Under the pieces are notes generated by a model that did no database searches, was not told the DNA's origin, and saw nothing but the letters and a program-made list of their open reading frames with translations. Source: Patescibacteria group bacterium (GTDB lineage Bacteria > Patescibacteriota > Minisyncoccia > Phycocordibacterales > JAKFXT01). From it: a stretch of DNA of 38,674 nucleotides. The stretch's first letter is position 1; each line of letters starts with the position of its first letter. Location of the stretch: the NCBI GenBank assembly GCA_021731245.1, contig JAKFXT010000006.1, forward strand, positions 1 through 38,674, in the 5' to 3' direction. Shown here in pieces: positions 6,397-13,966 of this stretch. Position numbers and translations under genes: made by a program.

Positions 6397-7545
6397 ATGA
6401 AAAAACTCATTTCAAGCATTGTAATTCTAGGGGTCCTCTTACCTCTTTCAGCTAGCGCCGCTCTTTTTCTACACGAGAAAGATGGCAATATTTTAATAAA
6501 AAGAGAGACAGAAATTCGTGACAATGTTTACGCAGCAGGAAATAGTATTTCCATTCAACAAGTAATTTTTGGTGATGTTTTAGCCGCAGGGGCAACTGTC
6601 TTGGTTTCCGAAAACATATCTGATGACGCTTGGCTTGCAGGAGCCACGGTTTCCTTACTTGGAAGTGTGGGCGGAGATGCACGTCTAGCCGGAAGCAATG
6701 TCTTGGTAAATTCAACAATTAATAAAGATCTCTTGGTTGCAGGCGGAACTGTCACAGTTTCTTCAAAAACAACTGTTGGTGGAGATTTGATTTTAGCGGG
6801 AGGCATTGTCACCTTTGATGGAGTAGCTTCAAAAAGCGCTCGCATAATGGGAGGAGAAATTGTAATCAATGGAGTAATAAATGGAGATGTAATAATAAAA
6901 GCGGATGAAAAACTTTCTTTTGGACCGAGTGCAAAAATAAAAGGTAATTTAAATTATAAATCTAAAAAGGAAGTAGAAATTCCAGCGGGTGTAGTTACTG
7001 GTAAAGTCACCTTCGAAGAAAAGATGCGCGGAAAAAACAAAGACAATTCTTCTGTTATGGGAGGAATTTTTGCAACTTTTGCTGCAGCGTCATTCTTAAT
7101 GACTTTAATTGGTGCCCTTGCTTTGCTTTACCTTCTTCCTAAATTCGCACACGAATTAACAACAACCGCTCTTACAAAATCTAGTAACTCAATGCTTAAG
7201 GGTTTCATCGTGGTAATTGTTATGCCAATTGCAGGAATTATTCTTCTTGCCACCATTCTAGGTTGGATTGTTGGCCTTAGTATTCTGGCTGTCTTTGGTC
7301 TTACCTTGATTCTTGCTAAGGCCGCAACAGCTCTTGTGCTCGGTTCCTTAATTGCAAAATGGGTAAAAAGAGATGGGATTATTCACTTGTCTTGGAAAAC
7401 GACAACTGTAGGGGCTCTCGCCATTTCTCTCCTTTGCTTTATTCCAATTATAGGATGGCTGGCCATTTCCCTTGTTTGGCTTATAACCTTTGGTGCAATA
7501 GTAACTTACTTCTACGAAAAACTTTGGCTCACTAGTCGAAATTAA
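6397..7545 (+). CDS. Exported bactofilin-like beta-helix protein with C-terminal membrane domain
   Basis: The 382-residue product has a signal peptide (MKKLISSIVILGVLLPLSASA). About 180 residues follow with the repetitive pattern of a right-handed beta-helix of the polymer-forming (bactofilin-like) type: GDVLAAGATVLV, DDAWLAGATVSLLG, GDARLAGSNVLV, KDLLVAGGTVTVSS, GDLILAGGIVTF, ING DVIIKADE. The C-terminal 160 residues hold about four membrane segments (FLMTLIGALALLYLL, GFIVVIVMPIAGIILLATIL, GLSILAVFGLTLIL, ALAISLLCFIPIIGWLAISL). The arrangement of extracytoplasmic beta-helix plus membrane anchor suggests an envelope scaffold. The exact role is unknown. Confidence 0.75.
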   Translation: MKKLISSIVILGVLLPLSASAALFLHEKDGNILIKRETEIRDNVYAAGNSISIQQVIFGDVLAAGATVLVSENISDDAWLAGATVSLLGSVGGDARLAGSNVLVNSTINKDLLVAGGTVTVSSKTTVGGDLILAGGIVTFDGVASKSARIMGGEIVINGVINGDVIIKADEKLSFGPSAKIKGNLNYKSKKEVEIPAGVVTGKVTFEEKMRGKNKDNSSVMGGIFATFAAASFLMTLIGALALLYLLPKFAHELTTTALTKSSNSMLKGFIVVIVMPIAGIILLATILGWIVGLSILAVFGLTLILAKAATALVLGSLIAKWVKRDGIIHLSWKTTTVGALAISLLCFIPIIGWLAISLVWLITFGAIVTYFYEKLWLTSRN

Positions 7546-7575
7546 ATAATAATTGACTTTCTCTTTGGCAAGAGT

Positions 7576-7618
7576 AACCTAGCTTTCAGAGCGAGAATTT
7601 TCTCGTACAACAAGGGGG
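7576..7618 (+). promoter_or_regulatory. Leader of the GC-rich 92-residue gene: shared motif, hairpin and Shine-Dalgarno
   Basis: AACCTAGCTTTC (7576-7587) matches the leader of the GC-rich lipoprotein gene at 11 of 12 positions (AACCTAACTTTC). A perfect hairpin CGAGAA-TT-TTCTCG (7592-7605) and a Shine-Dalgarno AAGGGGG (7612-7618) follow, 5 nt before ATG. A TTGACT at 7553-7558 is a possible -35, but the matching -10 is poor. Confidence 0.5.
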
Positions 7619-7623
7619 TTCCG

Positions 7624-7902
7624 ATGATCAAAACCGCGCAAGAGGGCTTGGATATTTACAAAGCCACCCTCAAGAAATACAGGGAGTGGAGCGCCAAGCT
7701 CACGGAAAGTTACGACTCAATTTGTGGCAAAGGAAAGTGGAGCCCAATGGCAAACTTTTCCTCCACTGAATTGCAGGAGGCCAACGAGTGGAACGACCAG
7801 CTCCGGGGCATGGTGAAAGTTCTTGGTCTCAGCAAAGAGGAAGAGGCCGCCATCGACAAGGAGTGCGGCATTAAAACCGCAGAGGAACTGCAAGTCGCAT
7901 AA
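7624..7902 (+). CDS. Small GC-rich protein of unknown function (92 residues)
   Basis: I do not recognise this protein. It is soluble, charged and mostly helical by composition (YKATLKKYREWSAKL, ELQEANEWNDQLRGMVKVL, KEEEAAIDKECG), with two cysteines and no signal peptide. Its base composition and codon choice (CTC, GCC, GAG, AAG) are clearly richer in GC than the flanking genes. It also differs from its neighbours in having a strong Shine-Dalgarno and an immediate intrinsic terminator. These features make it a self-contained expression unit, like the lipoprotein gene at 11602-12042, and suggest acquisition or a separate expression class. A chance ORF is unlikely given the flanking signals. Confidence 0.65.
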   Translation: MIKTAQEGLDIYKATLKKYREWSAKLTESYDSICGKGKWSPMANFSSTELQEANEWNDQLRGMVKVLGLSKEEEAAIDKECGIKTAEELQVA

Positions 7903-7923
7903 AACCAATGCCACCAGTTGAGA

Positions 7924-7952
7924 AACCCCGCCTTGTGCGGGGTTCGTTTTTT
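7924..7952 (+). terminator. Intrinsic terminator of the GC-rich 92-residue gene
   Basis: AACCCCGC-CTTGT-GCGGGGTT is followed by CGTTTTTT: an 8-bp GC-rich stem with a T run. It abuts the stop codon of the convergent holA-like gene at 7951. Confidence 0.9.
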
Positions 7953-8640
7953 ATACAGACAAAATAAATCGCTCCAGAGCGGTTTCTAATTCAAATCGTC
8001 CACGACGGGATTCGTGGTATTTCTTTAGTAACTCAAAGGACATTCTTTCTATTTCTTCTTCTTTGTAATTTTTCAAAAATTGCTTGGCTTTGTTTGCAAC
8101 AAATGGGTTCAAAGAATCTCCTTCACCTTTAGCAACGAGAAGCATTGATTTCAGTTGCCAGAAAATTGTTCCGACAATTTCTTCTCCACTTTTTCCTGCG
8201 TCCAAGGCTTTAGTATATAAAACCCAAAGAGTTTTCTTATCGCGCAAACCAAAAGCATCGCTCAATTGAAAAATGTTAAATTTTTCTTTCTTTTTTTCTA
8301 ATAATTTAAATTCTTCTGCTTTTTCCGCGTAATTTTTTAAAATTTTAAGGGTGTCTGCTTTTATGGCACTTTCTATAAAAACAAAGGTGTTGGGTGAATC
8401 TTGAAATGATTTAGTGTATTTAAGTATTTCATCTCTATGAACACTCTCCAAAACCCCATCGCACTTAATAAATAGTTTTTCCGCAAACAAATCGTTAGTT
8501 GTTGCAAGTGACAAAAGTTCATTTGAGTTTTCCAAATTCTCATCAAAAACAATTCTTTTGCTGGAATCAGATTTTTCCAAAACTGCTTCAGCTGCTTTTA
8601 CAGCTTTCAGTCGATCCTGTCCATAAAAAACACATAGCAT
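7951..8640 (-). CDS. holA: DNA polymerase III delta subunit-like protein (clamp loader)
   Basis: The 229-residue protein has the delta-subunit plan in shortened form. The N-terminal AAA-like part (MLCVFYGQDRLKAVKAAEAV) lacks a Walker A lysine motif, as in delta. The segment FVFIESAIKADTLKILKNYAEK corresponds to the region where delta proteins carry the clamp-opening and helical elements. The C-terminal collar domain reads GTIFWQLKSMLLVAKGEG ... NPFVANKAKQFLKNYKEEEI. Typical delta is about 330 residues, so this is a reduced version, as is common in CPR genomes. It lies 16 bp after polA, with a -10-like TGATAATAT 6 nt before its ATG. The assignment rests on the C-terminal pattern. Confidence 0.7.
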   Translation of the reverse strand: MLCVFYGQDRLKAVKAAEAVLEKSDSSKRIVFDENLENSNELLSLATTNDLFAEKLFIKCDGVLESVHRDEILKYTKSFQDSPNTFVFIESAIKADTLKILKNYAEKAEEFKLLEKKKEKFNIFQLSDAFGLRDKKTLWVLYTKALDAGKSGEEIVGTIFWQLKSMLLVAKGEGDSLNPFVANKAKQFLKNYKEEEIERMSFELLKKYHESRRGRFELETALERFILSV

Positions 8641-8656
8641 CCGCTTATATTATCAT

Positions 8657-11074
8657 TTAGTTCATCTCCCCCCAATTTTTACCTTTAGCAAAAGAAGTAG
8701 TGAGTTTAATTCCATAAATATCCTTTGGGTTTATTACTTCTTCCATAATTTTTTTAATTTTTGGAGCAACTTTTTCTACCAAGCTGTCTTTTATTTCATA
8801 CATAAGTTCATCGTGAATTTGCAGAAGTGGATAGACTTCTTTTTCTAACTCATCTTTTTTAATCATTTCATCAATTCTTGCCATAGCAATTTTCACAACA
8901 TCAGCATTTGTCCCTTGAATTGGAGCGTTGATTGCGGCGCGCTCCGCGGCCGCACGAATAAACGGAATGGGAGATTTTATTCCCTCAAAATATCTACGTC
9001 GTCCAAAAAATGTTTCTGTATAACCTTTTCTGTTTGCCTCGGACTTAACTTTATTCAAATAATTAGCCAGACCAGAAAATACTTTGAAGTATTCATTGTA
9101 AAATTTTTGCGCGTCCGCTCTGGTCGTCTTTTCCCCCAAATTTGCCCGTAAAGCATTTACTCCCATGCCATAGAGAATTCCGAAGTTTATAACTTTAGCT
9201 TGGCGACGCATTTCTTTATCCACCAATTCTTCTGGCACCCCAAAAACTTGTGCCGCAACTTCGGCATGAATATCTTTTTTGCTTTTAAAAATTTCAATTA
9301 ATTTTTCATCTTTTGAAAGAAAGGCGGCAATTTTTAATTCAATTTGAGCATAATCAAAAGAAACCAGAGAAAATCCTTTTTCAGACATAAAACCATTTCT
9401 AATTCTTCTTCCTAATTCACTTTTTATAGGGATGTTTTGCATATTAGGATTTGCCGAGGAAAAGCGTCCTGTAGTAGACCCCGTTGGTATAAAGTCAGGA
9501 TGCAATCGTCCGTCCTCCCCCACCATTTGAGGAATGTTGTCTATATAAGTTGAAAGCAGTTTTTGTAACTCTCTATATGAAAGAGTTTCTGCAATTATTG
9601 GATGCAGTTCTTTCATTTTTTCTAGTTCAGATTCACGAGTAGATTTTTGTCCTGTAGAAGTTTTCTTTTGATTCTTTAGACCCAAACCCATTTTTTCAAA
9701 TAAAGCTTCGCCAAGTTGCTTTGGAGAATTAATATTGAATTCAAAGCCAGCGTGTCTATAAATTATTTTCTCAAGCTTTTGTAATTCTGTTGTATATTCT
9801 TTAGAAAGCTCTTTAAAATATTTAACATCAACCGCAATTCCTCTATCGTGCATTTTTTTCAAAACAGGAATGAGAGGCTTCTCAATTTGCTCATATACAA
9901 AGTCTAGTTTTTGCTTTTTTATTTCAGCAAAAATTATTGTCTTGGCTTTTTCAAAATCAGTTGTTTTGGTGTAGTGATAAATATCATCTAATGTTGGATT
10001 GGTGTAATTAGAATTTATTACCCAAAGAGCAAGTCCCGCCTCATTTAAATCTGCGCTGTCTATTTTTTCTTCTCCCCCGACGCTCTGACCATCTTCAGAG
10101 GTCGGGGTCCCGACTCCTTCGGACGTCGGGATTTCTTTTCCAAAAACTTGCTTAATACGAGTAGACAAAGCTCTAAACTCTAAATCAATAAAAAGAGAGA
10201 GTGCGTTTTCAATATTAAACTCATCAATCCATTTATGAGATGGGGTTTTATAATCTATCGGGGCATCTTTTCTAATTGTAGCTAGCTCTTTACTGAACTC
10301 CGCTTCTTCTTCTCCTTCTTCAAGTAATTTAATTATTCTATCTTTGATACCGGCTTTAGTAAGTGCGCCCTTGTCTTTTTTGAGCTTTTTATAAATATCT
10401 TCAATTCCACCAAAATTAACAATTAAATCTGTGGCGGTCTTTTCTCCGATTCCCGCTATGCCAATAATATTGTCAGACGGATCTCCACGAAGACCCTTGT
10501 AGTCTGGTAAAAGTTTTGGGGGAAATCCAAAACGATCTAAAACAGCTTTTTCATCATAAAGAATTGTGTCATTTATTCCTTTTTTGAGAGTGTAGACCGT
10601 TACTTTTTTCCCATCAATAAGTTGCATGGTGTCCATGTCCCCTGAAGCAATAATTACATCTATGTCTTTGCCTTTTACTTGTTCCACAATTGTGCCGAGC
10701 ATATCGTCTGCTTCGAATCCGGGGTGTTCGTAAATCGGAATACTAAAAGCTTTAAAAATATCGCGACTGCGATTTATTTGCGAAATCAAAGAATCGTCTG
10801 TTTTAAGTCTCTTCGCTTTATATCCTTCATAAGCATCGTGTCTAAAAGTAGGTCCCGGTAAATCAAAACAGCCAGCAATATAATCTGGTTTTAAATCATT
10901 AATTATTTTTATGAGCATCGCAGAAAGTCCATAAAGAGCCCCTGTCGGCTCCCCCTTCGCCGTCGCAAAATCAGGGAGCGCGTGATAGGCACGATGCAAA
11001 ATAGCATGAGAATCAAGTAATACCAGTCGCTTTCTTTTAACCGTTTCTTTTCCTTCCTTTTTTTTCTTAACCAT
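8657..11074 (-). CDS. polA: DNA polymerase I, without proofreading motifs
   Basis: The 805-residue protein has an N-terminal 5' nuclease: LVLLDSHAILHRAYHALP, GFEADDMLGTIV near 120, IIASGDMDTMQLID, and DYKGLRGDPSDNIIGIAGIG near 191-210. The C-terminal family A polymerase shows motif A SFDYAQIELKIAAFLS, motif B RRQAKVINFGILYGMG and motif C QIHDELMYEI. The middle region lacks the DEDD residues of a 3'-5' exonuclease. Residues about 315-334 (PTSEGVGTPTSEDGQSVGG) are encoded by two tandem DNA hairpins and look like an in-frame insertion in the linker. The gene follows tsaE by 6 bp and precedes holA. Its role is Okazaki-fragment processing and repair. Confidence 0.96.
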   Translation of the reverse strand: MVKKKKEGKETVKRKRLVLLDSHAILHRAYHALPDFATAKGEPTGALYGLSAMLIKIINDLKPDYIAGCFDLPGPTFRHDAYEGYKAKRLKTDDSLISQINRSRDIFKAFSIPIYEHPGFEADDMLGTIVEQVKGKDIDVIIASGDMDTMQLIDGKKVTVYTLKKGINDTILYDEKAVLDRFGFPPKLLPDYKGLRGDPSDNIIGIAGIGEKTATDLIVNFGGIEDIYKKLKKDKGALTKAGIKDRIIKLLEEGEEEAEFSKELATIRKDAPIDYKTPSHKWIDEFNIENALSLFIDLEFRALSTRIKQVFGKEIPTSEGVGTPTSEDGQSVGGEEKIDSADLNEAGLALWVINSNYTNPTLDDIYHYTKTTDFEKAKTIIFAEIKKQKLDFVYEQIEKPLIPVLKKMHDRGIAVDVKYFKELSKEYTTELQKLEKIIYRHAGFEFNINSPKQLGEALFEKMGLGLKNQKKTSTGQKSTRESELEKMKELHPIIAETLSYRELQKLLSTYIDNIPQMVGEDGRLHPDFIPTGSTTGRFSSANPNMQNIPIKSELGRRIRNGFMSEKGFSLVSFDYAQIELKIAAFLSKDEKLIEIFKSKKDIHAEVAAQVFGVPEELVDKEMRRQAKVINFGILYGMGVNALRANLGEKTTRADAQKFYNEYFKVFSGLANYLNKVKSEANRKGYTETFFGRRRYFEGIKSPIPFIRAAAERAAINAPIQGTNADVVKIAMARIDEMIKKDELEKEVYPLLQIHDELMYEIKDSLVEKVAPKIKKIMEEVINPKDIYGIKLTTSFAKGKNWGEMN
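10075..10131. repeat. Double palindromic element inside polA
   Basis: Hairpin 1 (10075-10107) pairs CCCCGAC/GTCGGGG and CTCTGA/TCAGAG around a CCATCT loop. Hairpin 2 (10108-10131) pairs TCCCGAC/GTCGGGA and TCC/GGA around TTC. The 57 bp equal 19 codons and lie in the linker after the 5' nuclease domain. No second copy was found in the window. Confidence 0.75.
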
Positions 11075-11080
11075 AATTAG

Positions 11081-11512
11081 CTAAAGAGTAACACTTCGTG
11101 TCTTTTCATCAACAAATTTAAATTTTAGTTTTTTAGCAGTTTTAGGAATGATTTTTAGAACCCGCTCTGGCCATTCAATTGCTATTAAATTTTCAGGATT
11201 ATTTATTAAATCATTCCAGCCCAAAACTTCTAATTCTTTTTCTTTTTCTAAACGATAAGCATCAATGTGAATTAGTTTTTTATATTTTTTGTACGATATC
11301 TCGTACAATTTCATAATTATAAAAGTCGGACTTATTATTGTTTTCTTAATCCCAAGAGCTTTGCCCAGAGTTTTTACAAAAGCTGTTTTGCCACTTCCAA
11401 GATTTCCATCTAATGACAAAATTGTTGCCCTACTTTTTGCAGGCTTCAAGCTTTTCAAAAATTGATTAGCGAAATTCTGTAATTCCACCAAACTTTTTAT
11501 TTTTTTAATCAC
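11081..11512 (-). CDS. tsaE: tRNA threonylcarbamoyladenosine biosynthesis ATPase TsaE
   Basis: TsaE is the small P-loop ATPase that supports the TsaB-TsaD complex in making t6A37 on ANN-decoding tRNAs. The 143-residue protein has Walker A LDGNLGSGKTAFVKTLGKAL (about 34-53), the SPTFIIMKLYE segment, LIHIDAYRLE with the conserved aspartate, and IAIEWPERV, all standard for the family. It begins with GTG (complement of 11510-11512), preceded by AAGGTGG as a plausible Shine-Dalgarno. It heads the tsaE-polA-holA minus-strand run. TsaB and TsaD are not in the window. Confidence 0.93.
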   Translation of the reverse strand: MIKKIKSLVELQNFANQFLKSLKPAKSRATILSLDGNLGSGKTAFVKTLGKALGIKKTIISPTFIIMKLYEISYKKYKKLIHIDAYRLEKEKELEVLGWNDLINNPENLIAIEWPERVLKIIPKTAKKLKFKFVDEKTRSVTL

Positions 11513-11536
11513 AAAACCACCTTACCTTTATTTATG

Positions 11537-11585
11537 AAAAATAAAAAGCCCGGCTCTAGTTCCCTTGCGGAAACTTTCACCGGGC
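11537..11585 (-). terminator. Intrinsic terminator of the GC-rich lipoprotein gene
   Basis: On the minus strand GCCCGG ... CCGGGC encloses an inner stem AGTTTCC-GCAA-GGGAACT. It is followed by TTTTTATTTTT (complement of 11537-11547). It is one of the two strongest terminators in the window. Confidence 0.9.
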
Positions 11586-11592
11586 CTTCGAA

Positions 11593-11612
11593 CGGTTCGC
11601 GCTAGCGAACCG
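11593..11612 (-). other. Hairpin with the lipoprotein stop codon in its loop
   Basis: CGGTTCGC-TAGC-GCGAACCG (minus strand) is a perfect 8-bp stem; the TAG stop of the lipoprotein gene forms most of the tetraloop. It lies just before the main terminator and may protect the 3' end or act with it. Confidence 0.6.
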
Positions 11613-12042
11613 GAACTCGAACGGAGCCGCGTCCGAGATTGACGCCATTGTCCCAATCCTGCTGCTGACCCGCTCTCATTTGGGCTGCTACGGCGGCGTC
11701 ACCTTCCCGTGCAGCCTGCTCCAAAATGGCGCGCTCGATGGGATTCCCCGGGGACGCAACGCAGTCTGCAGAACCCGAAAACCATCCGCCGGGCCCAACG
11801 TGCCGACTTTCACGGCAAAGCTGAGCTTTCTTGTAGGCGTTATTCCGCATCTCAGTGGCTTGGAGCTCACGGACGTCCATTTCCCCCTTGATCACTCCGT
11901 TCCCGTAAGCCGAAAACGTGGGGCCGTAGAGCCAACCGCTGCTGCTTCCTGTTCGGAGATCGTAGTTTCCGAAACTGACACACCCCCCCTGCAGGCAAAG
12001 GCACAAGGGTACAAGCATTAGCAATTTCAAAATGCGAATCAT
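11602..12042 (-). CDS. Putative GC-rich lipoprotein of unknown function
   Basis: The 146-residue product begins MIRILKLLMLVPLCLCLQGGC: a short basic end, a hydrophobic core and a Cys at about 21 in a poor but plausible lipobox (QGGC). The mature part is polar, Gly/Ala-rich and carries a helix EMRNNAYKKAQLCRES and ERAILEQAAREGDAAVAAQM. I do not recognise a family. The coding region is visibly much richer in GC than polA/tsaE and pilB on either side. It has its own near-consensus promoter, a strong Shine-Dalgarno (GGGAGGAAA about 7 nt before ATG) and its own terminator. Together these suggest horizontal acquisition or a distinct high-expression class. It is the sister unit of the gene at 7624-7902. 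Confidence 0.7.
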   Translation of the reverse strand: MIRILKLLMLVPLCLCLQGGCVSFGNYDLRTGSSSGWLYGPTFSAYGNGVIKGEMDVRELQATEMRNNAYKKAQLCRESRHVGPGGWFSGSADCVASPGNPIERAILEQAAREGDAAVAAQMRAGQQQDWDNGVNLGRGSVRVPVR

Positions 12043-12047
12043 GGCTA

Positions 12048-12080
12048 TTTCCTCCCCCGCATATAGCGGAAAGTTAGGTT
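12048..12080 (-). promoter_or_regulatory. Leader of the lipoprotein gene: shared motif, hairpin and Shine-Dalgarno
   Basis: Read on the minus strand: AACCTAACTTTC (12080-12069), then the hairpin CCGC-TATAT-GCGG (12069-12057), then GGGGGAGGAAA. The order motif-hairpin-Shine-Dalgarno-ATG is the same as in the 92-residue gene leader. Confidence 0.55.
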
Positions 12081-12125
12081 TTCAATTGGAAGCGTCTTAA
12101 AACTCGCCTCCACAATCTATCTTCT

Positions 12126-12154
12126 ATTATACACCATAATTATATAAAAGTCAA
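12126..12154 (-). promoter_or_regulatory. Near-consensus sigma-70 promoter of the lipoprotein gene
   Basis: On the minus strand TTGACT (12154-12149), exactly 17 bp, then TATAAT (12131-12126). This leaves a leader of about 75 nt, unlike the leaderless arrangement of most genes here. Confidence 0.85.
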
Positions 12155-12164
12155 GGGAAGCTCT

Positions 12165-12200
12165 CCCCCGAAAATGGCTAAGCCAAGCCATTTTCGGGGG
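12165..12200. repeat. 15-bp-stem palindrome between divergent promoters
   Basis: CCCCCGAAAATGGCT (12165-12179) pairs perfectly with AGCCATTTTCGGGGG (12186-12200) around a 6-nt loop. Neither side has a T run, so it is not an obvious terminator. It sits between the -35 of the lipoprotein promoter and the pilB start and could be an insulator or operator. Confidence 0.6.
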
Positions 12201-12209
12201 CCTTTGTGA

Positions 12210-12215
12210 TATTAT
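12210..12215 (+). promoter_or_regulatory. Extended -10 of pilB, start-deciding
   Basis: TG-A-TATTAT ends 8 nt before the ATG at 12224. The GTG (12206) and ATG (12218) starts offered by the longer ORF would overlap or abut this element. Confidence 0.45.
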
Positions 12216-12223
12216 TTATGCAA

Positions 12224-13891
12224 ATGATTAGCTTTGATGAAGATAAGGCCAATAAAAAAGTAGACGATCTCCTAAAAAAAGAGGAGGAGGACCTGGCTGT
12301 AATCCTTTCTCAAAAGTATGGGGTGGAATATTTGGACCTGTCCCGTATTTCAATTGAAACGGACGCTCTACGCCTACTTCCCGAAGACCAGGCTCGCCTT
12401 GCAAAAGTGGCTATTTTTGAAATTACAAATAAAAAATTAAAAATCGCCTCCCTTTCCCCTGAAAGCGACTCCACCAAAAGCGCCTTGGATGATTTAAAAC
12501 GAAAGGGATATGAAATAGAACTTTATATGGTTTCTAAGGCCTCCCTTGAAAGAGCTTGGGCGCGCTATAAAGAAATTTCTTTTGCTTCCGAAACAAAAGC
12601 GGGTGTACTTGATATATCAAATGAAGAAATAGAAAGTTTTCTTTCCAAAGTTCATACGCTCGAAGATGTTGTAAAACTTATTGAAGGAGTGCTGAATCAA
12701 AATAAAAGTTACAGAATTTCTCGCATTTTAGAAATTGTTATTTCTGGAGCTCTCGCTTTGGGAGCATCCGACGTGCACGTTGAACCAGAAGAAACAGATA
12801 CTCGTCTTCGCTACAGATTAGACGGAGTCTTAACAGACATTCTAAGATTTGATAAAGAAACTTTTCAGCTTTTGCTTTCTCGCATCAAACTTCTTTCTCG
12901 TTTAAAACTTAATGTGAAAAATCTTCCACAAGACGGAAGATTTTCTATAAAAGTGTCTGGCGAAGAAATAGAAATTCGTACTTCCCTTTTGCCTGGAGCA
13001 TACAGTGAATCTGTCGTGATGCGCATATTAAATCCAAAATCAATTCAGGTTCCAATGGAAGAATTGGGAATTCCAGAAAAACTTTTTAATATTCTTGACC
13101 ATGAAATAAAAAAGCCAAACGGAATGCTACTAACAACTGGTCCCACAGGTTCAGGTAAAACCACTACTCTTTATGCATTCCTGCGTCGAATACATAATCC
13201 AGAAATAAAAGTAATTACTATTGAAGACCCTATTGAATATCACTTGAAAGGAATTGTGCAGACCCAAGTCGATCACAAGCAATACACTTTTGCTGGAGGT
13301 CTTCGCTCCGCTCTTCGCCAAGACCCAGATGTAATCATGGTTGGTGAAATTCGTGATGCTGAAACCGCAGAAATTGCGATTCAATCAGCTAATACTGGGC
13401 ACTTTGTACTTTCAACTTTGCACACCAATTCTGCTGCTGGTGCTTTTCCTCGTCTCATTGATTTAGACGTAAACCCTAAAATTATAAGTTCAACTGTAAA
13501 TATGGTCTTGGCACAAAGGCTCCTGCGAAAACTTTGTAAAAATTGTGCCAAAGAAATTACTCCGACACCTGAACAAAAAAAGTTTATTGATTCTATTGTT
13601 GATGGAATAACAGACAAGCTAAAAGATTTGCAAACTGAAAAAATTTGGGAAGCTGTTGGCTGTGAGAAATGTAGCGGACTTGGATACAAAGGACGTATTG
13701 GAATTTATGAAGCAATAAAGATGGACGAGCAAATAGATAAAATAATAAATCAGAATCCATCGGAAGCAGAAATAGAAAAAATAGCCAAAACCCAAGGAAT
13801 AATGAATCTCAAAGAAGATGGTGTAGTAAAAGTTTTACAAGGAGTGACAACCTTGGACGAACTTGCGCGTGTTGTGGACCTTGAAATTTAA
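12224..13891 (+). CDS. pilB: Type IV pilus assembly ATPase, PilB/GspE family
   Basis: This hexameric ATPase drives extension of type IV pili or related secretion filaments. The N-terminal region (LSQKYGVEYLDLSRISI ... AKVAIFEITNKKLKIASL) is the MshEN-type domain. The C-terminal motor has Walker A TTGPTGSGKTTTLYAFL, the Asp box VITIEDPIEY, Walker B DPDVIMVGEIRDAETAEIA, and the His box FVLSTLHTNSA. The tetracysteine zinc site is CKNC ... CEKCSGLGYKGRIGIYE. The ORF track starts it at GTG 12206; I prefer ATG 12224 because a -10 element overlaps the earlier starts. No other pilus gene is adjacent, so partners (PilC, PilM-O, pilins) must lie elsewhere. Confidence 0.95.
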   Translation: MISFDEDKANKKVDDLLKKEEEDLAVILSQKYGVEYLDLSRISIETDALRLLPEDQARLAKVAIFEITNKKLKIASLSPESDSTKSALDDLKRKGYEIELYMVSKASLERAWARYKEISFASETKAGVLDISNEEIESFLSKVHTLEDVVKLIEGVLNQNKSYRISRILEIVISGALALGASDVHVEPEETDTRLRYRLDGVLTDILRFDKETFQLLLSRIKLLSRLKLNVKNLPQDGRFSIKVSGEEIEIRTSLLPGAYSESVVMRILNPKSIQVPMEELGIPEKLFNILDHEIKKPNGMLLTTGPTGSGKTTTLYAFLRRIHNPEIKVITIEDPIEYHLKGIVQTQVDHKQYTFAGGLRSALRQDPDVIMVGEIRDAETAEIAIQSANTGHFVLSTLHTNSAAGAFPRLIDLDVNPKIISSTVNMVLAQRLLRKLCKNCAKEITPTPEQKKFIDSIVDGITDKLKDLQTEKIWEAVGCEKCSGLGYKGRIGIYEAIKMDEQIDKIINQNPSEAEIEKIAKTQGIMNLKEDGVVKVLQGVTTLDELARVVDLEI

Positions 13892-13920
13892 ATTCAAAAA
13901 TTAAGGCTTTAATTAGAAAG

Positions 13921-13966
13921 TAAAAAATGAAAAAGCGCCACTACCAAAAAATTATGGTGGGCGTAG
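13921..13966 (-). terminator. Intrinsic terminator of the minus-strand ncRNA
   Basis: On the minus strand CGCC-C-ACC ... GGT-AGT-GGCG forms the stem and is followed by CTTTTTCATTTTTTA. The T run occurs only in the minus direction, so it belongs to the RNA and not to pilB. Confidence 0.65.

Noticed and set aside
7576-7587. AACCTARCTTTC as an integron attC core site
   Set aside because: Only one of the two copies has a GTTRRRY-like core, there is no paired R'/R'' layout, and the genes carry their own promoter and terminator signals.
11680-12021. 113-residue plus-strand ORF in the GC-rich island
   Set aside because: GC-rich sequence has few stops in all frames; the minus-strand lipoprotein has promoter, Shine-Dalgarno, signal peptide and terminator.
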